This document shows positions 5,566-7,733 of a DNA stretch of 7,733 bases, in pieces. The translations under genes and the position numbers were made by a program. The DNA comes from Deltaproteobacteria bacterium (GTDB lineage: Bacteria; Desulfobacterota; Binatia; UBA9968), in assembly GCA_016183145.1 (NCBI GenBank), contig JACPFE010000579.1:1-7733 (forward strand). Direction: 5' to 3'. Within the stretch, counting starts at the first letter, position 1; the number at the start of each line of letters is the position of its first letter. The notes beneath the pieces are model-generated. The model worked only from the letters and a program-made list of their open reading frames with translations. It made no database searches and had not been told where the DNA came from.

Positions 5566-7344
5566 ATGGTGGCGGCGAACGAAAAAATAGGTCGGCTCTG
5601 TCGCATCGTAGGGCCGGTGGTTGTGGTGGAAGGGATGGGCGGCGCGCGCATTGGCGATGTGGCTCGCGTAGGGGAAAGCCGGCTCATCGCCGAAATCATT
5701 CGCCTGGAGGGTGATCAGGCGACGCTTCAGGTATACGAGGATACCGTCGGTTTGCGAGTTGGCGAGCCGGCAATCTCCACTGGGGAGCCGCTCATGGCGG
5801 AGTTGGGCCCGGGACTCTTAGCTGGGATCTTTGACGGACTGGGGCGCTCGCTGCCGGAGATCCAACGGCAGGCTGGCCATTTCATTCCTAAAGGCGCGAT
5901 GGTGCCGACACTGCGGCGCGACACCCGCTGGGAGTTTGCGCCGGCAGTCAAGGAAGGTGAGGAGGTGGCGCCAGGCGACGTTCTTGGGACCGTGGCTGAG
6001 ACTACGCATTTGACGCACAAAGTTCTTGTGCCACCGGGGGTGCAGGGTATCGTCGCTGAGATTCGGCAGGGAGTTTTCACCGTCGAGGAGACCGTTGCCC
6101 GAATTGTTACCAAGGATGGCCACGACCCGGTTGCGATTCGCCTCATGCAGCGCTGGCCGGTGCGCCAGGGTCGTCCTTGCCTCCAGAAGCTTTCACCGAG
6201 CACGCCTTTGATCACGGGCCAGCGTGTGATTGATACTTTTTTCCCCATCGCCAAAGGCGGCACCGCGGTGATCCCGGGCGGTTTCGGCACCGGCAAAACG
6301 GTGATGGAGCAAGCCTTGGCCAAGCGAACCGAAGTGCAGATCGTGGTCTACGTCGGTTGTGGCGAACGGGGCAACGAAATGACCGAGGTGTTGGCGGAAT
6401 TTCCTTGTCTCGTCGACCCCTATGCCGGCGTGCCCTTGATGGACCGAACCATTCTCATTGCCAATACCTCCAACATGCCCGTGGCAGCGCGTGAAGCTTC
6501 AATTTATACCGGCCTGTCCATCGCTGAGTATTACCGCGACATGGGCTTCGACGTTGCTCTGCTGGCGGATTCGACTTCGCGCTGGGGCGAAGCATTGCGC
6601 GAAGTCGCGGGTCGTCTCGAAGAGATGCCGGGCGAAGAAGGATACCCCGCCTACCTGGGATCGCGCCTTGCGGGCTTTTACGAAAGAGCCGGCCGCGTCG
6701 TTTGCCTTGGCAAAAAGCGACGGCAGGGTTCAGTGACGATTATCGGCGCGGTGTCGCCTCCGGGGGGCGACTTCTCGGAGCCGATGACCCAGAGCTCGCT
6801 GCGCGCTGCTGGAACGTTTTGGGCCTTGGATGTAGGTCTCGCGCGCCGCCGCCACTTTCACGCTATCCACTGGATGACGAGCTATTCTCTCTACGATGTC
6901 GGTCATTGGTTTGAAACCGAGGTCGCGCCCGATTGGCAAGCGCAGGCGCGGTTGGCGATGTCGCTGCTCCAGAAAGAAGAAGAATTGTTCGAGATCGTGC
7001 AACTGGTCGGCAGCGAAGCCTTGCCCGACGCCGAGAAAGCCATGCTCCAAGTGGGGCGCCTGTTGCGGGAAGATTTCCTCCAGCAATCCGCCTTCGATCC
7101 GGCGGACGCGTTCTGTTTCCCGCCCAAGCAGGCCTGGATGCTGAGAGCGATATTGACCTACTACCATGGGCTCATGGATGCGCTCGGCAAGGGCATCCCG
7201 CTCTCCGAGGTCGCCAGCTTGCCGATATTGGGCGAGATTGCGCGGATGAAAGAAATTCGGCGTGAAAATGCCGAACGAGAGATCGCGGCGCTCGTCAACC
7301 GCTGTTTTGAAACGTTAAAAGCTAAAACGGTGATGGAAAGCTAG
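5566..7344 (+). CDS. V/A-type ATPase catalytic subunit A
   Basis: The 592-residue catalytic subunit; three copies alternate with B and make or split ATP. Domains in order: N-terminal beta barrel (about 8-75), the A-specific non-homologous region (about 110-190, with FIPKGAMVPTL), nucleotide-binding domain, and C-terminal helical domain. The P-loop is GFGTGKT (239-245) with K244; the catalytic glutamate is E267 in GCGERGNEM. Further blocks are NTSNMPVAAREASIYTG, ADSTSRWGEALRE, RLEEMPGEEGYPAYLGSRLA and SPPGGDFSEPMTQ. All are near-identical to the family except the P-loop, where most members have GPFGSGKT or GPFGAGKT. Length is normal. The ATG at 5566 has AGGAAGG eight bases upstream. The C-terminus (about 560-592) is a helix rich in charged residues. 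Confidence 0.97.
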   Translation: MVAANEKIGRLCRIVGPVVVVEGMGGARIGDVARVGESRLIAEIIRLEGDQATLQVYEDTVGLRVGEPAISTGEPLMAELGPGLLAGIFDGLGRSLPEIQRQAGHFIPKGAMVPTLRRDTRWEFAPAVKEGEEVAPGDVLGTVAETTHLTHKVLVPPGVQGIVAEIRQGVFTVEETVARIVTKDGHDPVAIRLMQRWPVRQGRPCLQKLSPSTPLITGQRVIDTFFPIAKGGTAVIPGGFGTGKTVMEQALAKRTEVQIVVYVGCGERGNEMTEVLAEFPCLVDPYAGVPLMDRTILIANTSNMPVAAREASIYTGLSIAEYYRDMGFDVALLADSTSRWGEALREVAGRLEEMPGEEGYPAYLGSRLAGFYERAGRVVCLGKKRRQGSVTIIGAVSPPGGDFSEPMTQSSLRAAGTFWALDVGLARRRHFHAIHWMTSYSLYDVGHWFETEVAPDWQAQARLAMSLLQKEEELFEIVQLVGSEALPDAEKAMLQVGRLLREDFLQQSAFDPADAFCFPPKQAWMLRAILTYYHGLMDALGKGIPLSEVASLPILGEIARMKEIRRENAEREIAALVNRCFETLKAKTVMES

Positions 7345-7429
7345 CCAAAAGTATTTGAAATTCGGAAACGAAGACGGGATCGGAATAAACCATGTCTCCC
7401 GCAAAGGCGTGGTTCGAGAACCTCACCAC

Positions 7430-7448
7430 CCTGAGTAAGATCGAAGGG
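7430..7448 (-). repeat. Short repeat module, inverted copy (CCCTTCGA-N5-CTCAGG)
   Basis: Read on the minus strand this is CCCTTCGA, five bases, CTCAGG. The same core with the same five-base spacing occurs on the + strand at 7564-7582, so the two form an inverted pair about 130 bases apart. The adjoining bases to about 7401 (GGTTC-GA-GAACC at 7411-7422) look like part of the same element. The motif resembles dispersed intergenic repeats seen in many environmental bacterial genomes. Confidence 0.7.
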
Positions 7449-7478
7449 CAAAGGCGCCAAGGTGACGGGGCGAGGCCC

Positions 7479-7536
7479 GTCATCCCGAGCGAATGCGAGG
7501 GATCTAAGAAAGATTTCTCCCTTCGGTCGAAATGAC
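7479..7536 (+). repeat. 58-bp imperfect palindromic repeat (GTCAT...ATGAC)
   Basis: The element starts GTCATCCCGAGCGAATGCGAGG and ends CGGTCGAAATGAC. Terminal GTCAT (7479-7483) pairs with ATGAC (7532-7536); inside, ATCT (7502-7505) pairs with AGAT (7511-7514) around a five-base loop, with GGG/CCC contacts outside it. This GTCATYCCGAGCGA..ATTTCTCSCTTCGSTCGAAATGAC type is a familiar dispersed intergenic repeat of many bacteria. A perfect 6-bp hairpin, TGACAC-CGA-GTGTCA (7533-7547), overlaps its right end. Confidence 0.8.
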
Positions 7537-7563
7537 ACCGAGTGTCAATTCGCGCCTTGGCGT

Positions 7564-7582
7564 CCCTTCGACTCGGCTCAGG
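7564..7582 (+). repeat. Short repeat module, direct copy (CCCTTCGA-N5-CTCAGG)
   Basis: CCCTTCGA (7564-7571), five bases, CTCAGG (7577-7582), continuing as ACATGCTTGGCGGG to about 7596. It is the inverted partner of 7430-7448. The core CCCTTCGAC..GCTCAGGACA is a known type of dispersed intergenic repeat. Together the pair flank the GTCAT...ATGAC element. Confidence 0.7.
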
Positions 7583-7659
7583 ACATGCTTGGCGGGATAA
7601 ATTTTCCTGGAGTCGTTCTGTTCAACATTTCCAAGGTAAGTATCTGAGGAGAAGTTCGC

Positions 7660-7733
7660 ATGGGAGAAATCTTGCGGCGACTCTACACCAAGGAATACCG
7701 CACGTTGGCGAGCGTCTCCGGCGCGTTGCTGGT
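7660..7733 (+). CDS. V/A-type ATPase subunit B, N-terminal fragment
   Basis: Only the first 24 codons and two more bases are in the window; the gene runs off the right edge. The peptide starts MGEILRRLYTKEYRTLASVS and continues with Gly-Ala-Leu-Leu, matching the start of the regulatory B subunit, whose N-terminal beta barrel normally begins with 'EYrtl..I.GPLL'. B alternates with A in the head and has a non-catalytic nucleotide-site interface. The start is well supported by GAGGAG at 7646-7651, eight bases upstream. Its place after A is as expected, but the 315-base gap before it is unusual for this operon type. No stop or frameshift is seen in the visible part. Confidence 0.85.
   Translation, partial: MGEILRRLYTKEYRTLASVSGALL

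Larger units (their letters stand above)
7345..7659. other. Repeat-filled spacer between subunits A and B
   Basis: This 315-base gap holds no gene. From about 7401 to 7597 it consists of short repeat modules (annotated separately). The reading frames across them, on both strands, look like the spurious 'hypothetical proteins' that such repeats create (for example peptides like SFRPKGEI..LAFARDD and FDSAQDMLGG). The last 60 bases are plain AT-richer leader with the subunit B ribosome site. No clear terminator with a T-run and no convincing promoter was seen. Confidence 0.75.

Noticed and set aside
7401..7597. Possible CRISPR array
   Set aside because: The modules differ from each other, one pair is inverted, and there are no evenly spaced identical repeats with unique spacers.
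7341..7647. Two small reading frames (minus 7341-7538, plus 7462-7647) in the A-B spacer
   Set aside because: Both run across dispersed repeats and give the peptide types known to be spurious products of such repeats.

Overview
The window is a bacterial chromosome segment. It carries the end of a hydrogenase-maturation gene (hypE) followed by most of an operon for a rotary V/A-type ATPase, all on the + strand. The DNA looks moderately G+C rich, has good Shine-Dalgarno sites and uses GTG as well as ATG starts. The ATPase gene order, G(H)-I-K/L-E-C-F-A-B, is the order known from the Thermus-type bacterial operon; subunit D would be expected after B, outside the window. The NiFe-hydrogenase maturation gene, a candidate sigma-54 promoter and short dispersed repeats of types common in environmental bacterial genomes fit a proteobacterial (possibly deltaproteobacterial-like) or related uncultured lineage. 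That placement is inference and no rRNA or marker gene confirms it.

Layout. 2-448: C-terminal half of HypE, ending in the expected Pro-Arg-Ile-Cys. 449-913: a 465-base gene-free region with three perfect-stem hairpins or palindromes and, at 800-814, a near-consensus -24/-12 (sigma-54) promoter whose predicted start, near 826, leaves an 88-base leader containing one of these hairpins. 914-5561: stalk, membrane and rotor genes G, I, K, E, C and F. 5566-7344: catalytic subunit A. 7345-7659: a 315-base spacer filled with short repeat modules. 7660-7733: the first 24 codons of subunit B.

How the parts work together. A and B form the alternating catalytic head. D (expected downstream) and F form the central rotor shaft, and C links the shaft to the ring of K (c) subunits. 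Subunit I holds the ion half-channels against that ring, and E and G form the peripheral stalks that stop the head from turning. K is a single two-helix hairpin with one ion-binding glutamate, the arrangement found in rings that can synthesise ATP. Whether the enzyme works as synthase or pump, and on H+ or Na+, cannot be settled from sequence alone.

I found no new biological system. The points worth a second look are the candidate sigma-54 control of a rotary ATPase, the repeats at the E-C and A-B junctions (one of which supplies the last codons of subunit E), and an unusual P-loop in subunit A.
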